The position numbers and the translations under genes were made by a program. The notes beneath the pieces were generated by a model. That model worked only from the letters and a program-made list of their open reading frames with translations, made no database searches and was not told where the DNA came from. A DNA stretch of 8,460 bases from Methylomicrobium sp. (GTDB lineage: Bacteria; Pseudomonadota; Gammaproteobacteria; Methylococcales; Methylomonadaceae): the NCBI GenBank assembly GCA_007135635.1, contig SLIO01000278.1, forward strand, positions 1 to 8,460, in the 5' to 3' direction. Every line of letters begins with the position of its first letter. Positions within the stretch are counted from its first letter, which is position 1. Positions 6,773-8,460 of the stretch are shown piece after piece.

Positions 6773-7959
6773 CGACCGCTGTACCAAAAAAAATCCGCCC
6801 CAAAGAAATCATCCGCAAACGTAACCGCCGACTGAAAGGCGTAACGCTGGCGATGTTGCTGGCAGGGCTCAGCTTTTTCGCTTATTGGTGGTATACGAAT
6901 CGGGATTGGGTCAGTACCGACGATGCCTTCGTTGCAGGACATCTAATTACGGTCAAGGCGTTGACCGAAGGCATCATCGTCGAAGTCGCAGCCGAAAACA
7001 CCCAGGCCGTACAAGCCGGCGACCTATTGATTAGACTCGACGGCAACCATGCCGAAATCGCCTTACAACAAGCCAAGGCCGAATTGGCCGAAGCGGTCAG
7101 AAATATCGTCACGCTGAAAGCTCAAATAGACACGCTTAACCATCGCGTTATTGCCCGGCAAGCTTCGTTGGCACCGGTTCGCCACGATCTCAAGCGTTAC
7201 GAAAGCCCCCGCTTCAAAGGCGCAGTATCCGAACAACAAATGCAAAACGCCCGCGACCGACTGCGTGAATTGGAAGCTGCGATCGGCGAAGCCGAAGCGG
7301 AAAAATCGGGTATCCAAGCTCAATTGCTCGAACCCGACATCGAAAACCATCCGTCCGTCGAAAAAGCCAAGAGCCGTGTCAAAAAAGCCTATTTGGATTA
7401 TCGGCGCAGCAACATCTTCGCGCCGGTATCGGGCTATGTTTCCAATCGCCGCGCGCATGTCGGCGATCATATCAAGTCCGGTATGCCGTTAATGGCCATT
7501 GTGCCGCTAGACGAAGTCTGGATAGAGGCCAATTATCTCGAAACCCAAATCGCTTCTATCCGCCCCGGCCAATCCGCGGAAATCAAGATCGACGCTTACG
7601 GCAGCGAAAGGCTATACCATGGCACCGTGCAAGGCATAAACCCCGGAACCGGCAGCGTATTCGCGGTACTGCCGACCAACAACGCCACCGGCAATTTCAT
7701 TCATATCGCCGAGCGCGTGCCGGTCCGCATCGGCCTTGACCCGAAAGAAATACAAGAACACCCGCTGCAACCGGGACTATCGACACTGACCCGCATCAAC
7801 ATTAGCGAAACGGGAGAGCCACTCTTGACCTCGAACGCAGGCACCCGAACCGAGTTTTATCGCACCACGATCTACGACAACGAACTGGAAGAAGCCGAAC
7901 GATTGATCCGCGAAATCATCCATAAAAATCAACCCACCAACAATCGCTTAAACGAATAA
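6769..7959 (+). CDS. emrA: EmrA-like HlyD-family periplasmic adaptor
   Basis: The 396-residue protein is a membrane fusion protein linking the MFS transporter to the outer membrane factor. It has a basic cytoplasmic N-terminus, one membrane segment (about 24-42) and the EmrA signature VSTDDAFVAG (48-57). A biotinyl-lipoyl half (about 58-95) precedes an alpha-helical coiled coil (about 98-185); the second lipoyl half follows at FAPVSGYVSNRRAHVGDHIKSG (217-238). The beta-barrel domain carries the family phrases VPLDEVWIEANYLETQI (245-261), YHGTVQGINPGTGSVFAVLP and NNATGNFI (304-311), then RVPVRIGLDP. The ATG overlaps the preceding stop as ATGA, with little Shine-Dalgarno sequence, so translation probably depends on reading the upstream gene. 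A charged 45-residue tail beyond the usual EmrA end is mildly unusual. It completes an EmrB-OMF-EmrA gene order. The symbol marks the family; substrate unknown. Confidence 0.92.
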   Translation: MTTAVPKKIRPKEIIRKRNRRLKGVTLAMLLAGLSFFAYWWYTNRDWVSTDDAFVAGHLITVKALTEGIIVEVAAENTQAVQAGDLLIRLDGNHAEIALQQAKAELAEAVRNIVTLKAQIDTLNHRVIARQASLAPVRHDLKRYESPRFKGAVSEQQMQNARDRLRELEAAIGEAEAEKSGIQAQLLEPDIENHPSVEKAKSRVKKAYLDYRRSNIFAPVSGYVSNRRAHVGDHIKSGMPLMAIVPLDEVWIEANYLETQIASIRPGQSAEIKIDAYGSERLYHGTVQGINPGTGSVFAVLPTNNATGNFIHIAERVPVRIGLDPKEIQEHPLQPGLSTLTRINISETGEPLLTSNAGTRTEFYRTTIYDNELEEAERLIREIIHKNQPTNNRLNE

Positions 7960-8031
7960 TGACGAATTACGTTCGATTCTTAAAATCATTTCACGAAAAT
8001 CGGCTAAGTCTCACTTTAGGTTGATGAATTC

Positions 8032-8166
8032 CAGTTACCCACAAAACCTGTGGATAACTCTGTGCATATCTTGATAATGAATGCTTCGATGCCGCGAAAT
8101 TATTACGGTTTTGTTAAATTGATTACTTTTTATACAGCCTGCATAGCTTATTTATATCAATAACTT
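8032..8166. repeat. right copy of the 135-bp diverged repeat with DnaA-box-like sites
   Basis: This copy is in direct orientation and equal in length to 422-556. It keeps the consensus DnaA box TGTGGATAA (8049-8057), a one-mismatch box TTACCCACA (8035-8043) and TGTGCATAT (8061-8069). The shared blocks TATTACG and GTTAAATT (around 8101-8120) and the end AATAACTT (8159-8166) line up at identical offsets. The two copies bracket norR and the whole pump operon. Confidence 0.7.
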
Positions 8167-8300
8167 ACGAAACAATACCGGTTTCTGTAAGTCCTTGATT
8201 TATGCTTTGCGGTCCGGAAATCGATTAATGCACTCGGTGTGCATAAGCCGGTAACGGTCAAGTCATTTTTTGATTTTTTTGCAATCGACAAGCATTAACT

Positions 8301-8315
8301 TAACTGCAGCAGTTA
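8301..8315. other. 15-bp perfect palindrome
   Basis: TAACTGC (8301-8307) and GCAGTTA (8309-8315) are exact inverted arms around a single A. It could be an operator for a gene beyond the window, but no partner gene is visible. Confidence 0.3.
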
Positions 8316-8326
8316 GTCCAGTAAAA

Positions 8327-8444
8327 CCACGAAATACACGGAAGTAATCATATGGTTACATAAACCTCTTAAACCACCCATTGGGTGAACAGATTAGAAA
8401 GTATAACTAATTGAATATTTTCGTGATTTTTGTGTATTTCGTGG
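8327..8444. repeat. 118-bp element with 13-bp terminal inverted repeats
   Basis: CCACGAAATACAC (8327-8339) and GTGTATTTCGTGG (8432-8444) are exact reverse complements 92 bp apart. Near the middle is a second palindrome, CACCCA-T-TGGGTG (8375-8387). There is no coding capacity. The layout suggests a small intergenic repeat or miniature element; no clear flanking target duplication is seen. Confidence 0.5.
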
Positions 8445-8460
8445 ACAAAATGCTTTTTTA

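Larger units (their letters stand above)
7960..8460. other. 3' intergenic region without a gene
   Basis: No supported coding frame lies after the adaptor stop codon. No strong intrinsic terminator was found for the operon. The stretch holds the second 135-bp repeat copy, a palindrome at 8301-8315 and an inverted-repeat structure at 8327-8444. Confidence 0.6.

Noticed and set aside
7960..8030. Intrinsic terminator after the adaptor gene
   Set aside because: Only 4-5 bp stems without a T-tract could be found.

Overview
The window looks like a chromosomal accessory region from a gammaproteobacterium. The protein styles (NorR, an EmrA/EmrB pair, a NodT-type outer membrane factor) and moderate base composition fit a methanotroph of the Methylococcales, but that placement is an inference and no taxonomic marker gene is present.

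Layout: bases 1-661 hold no firm gene: a hairpin, a 55-codon orphan ORF, and one copy (422-556) of a diverged 135-bp repeat carrying DnaA-box-like sites. On the minus strand, 662-2188 encodes a complete NorR-type nitric-oxide-sensing activator of sigma-54 promoters. The wide divergent intergenic region (2189-2837) holds a 31-bp palindrome made of two GT-N7-AC motifs (NorR-site pattern), a 289-bp miniature transposon-like element with TA-CTCCC ends and nested stems, a third GT-N7-AC motif, and a good -24/-12 promoter. Reading right from there are a lipoprotein of unknown function (2838-3701), an EmrB-like DHA2 transporter (3752-5332), an outer membrane factor broken by one frameshift (5329-6772) and an EmrA-like periplasmic adaptor (6769-7959). 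The last three are joined by ATGA overlaps. Bases 7960-8460 hold the second copy of the 135-bp repeat (8032-8166), a palindrome and a 118-bp inverted-repeat structure.

Working model: the right-hand genes form one operon for a three-part EmrAB-type efflux pump plus an accessory lipoprotein. The operators and the sigma-54 promoter suggest the divergent NorR protein switches it on in response to nitric oxide. This would be unusual, because classic NorR targets are NO-detoxifying enzymes and none is visible here. The miniature element sits between the paired operator and the promoter, and the outer membrane gene is frameshifted, so the system may be rewired or decaying in this strain. No tRNA, rRNA, CRISPR array or full insertion sequence was seen.
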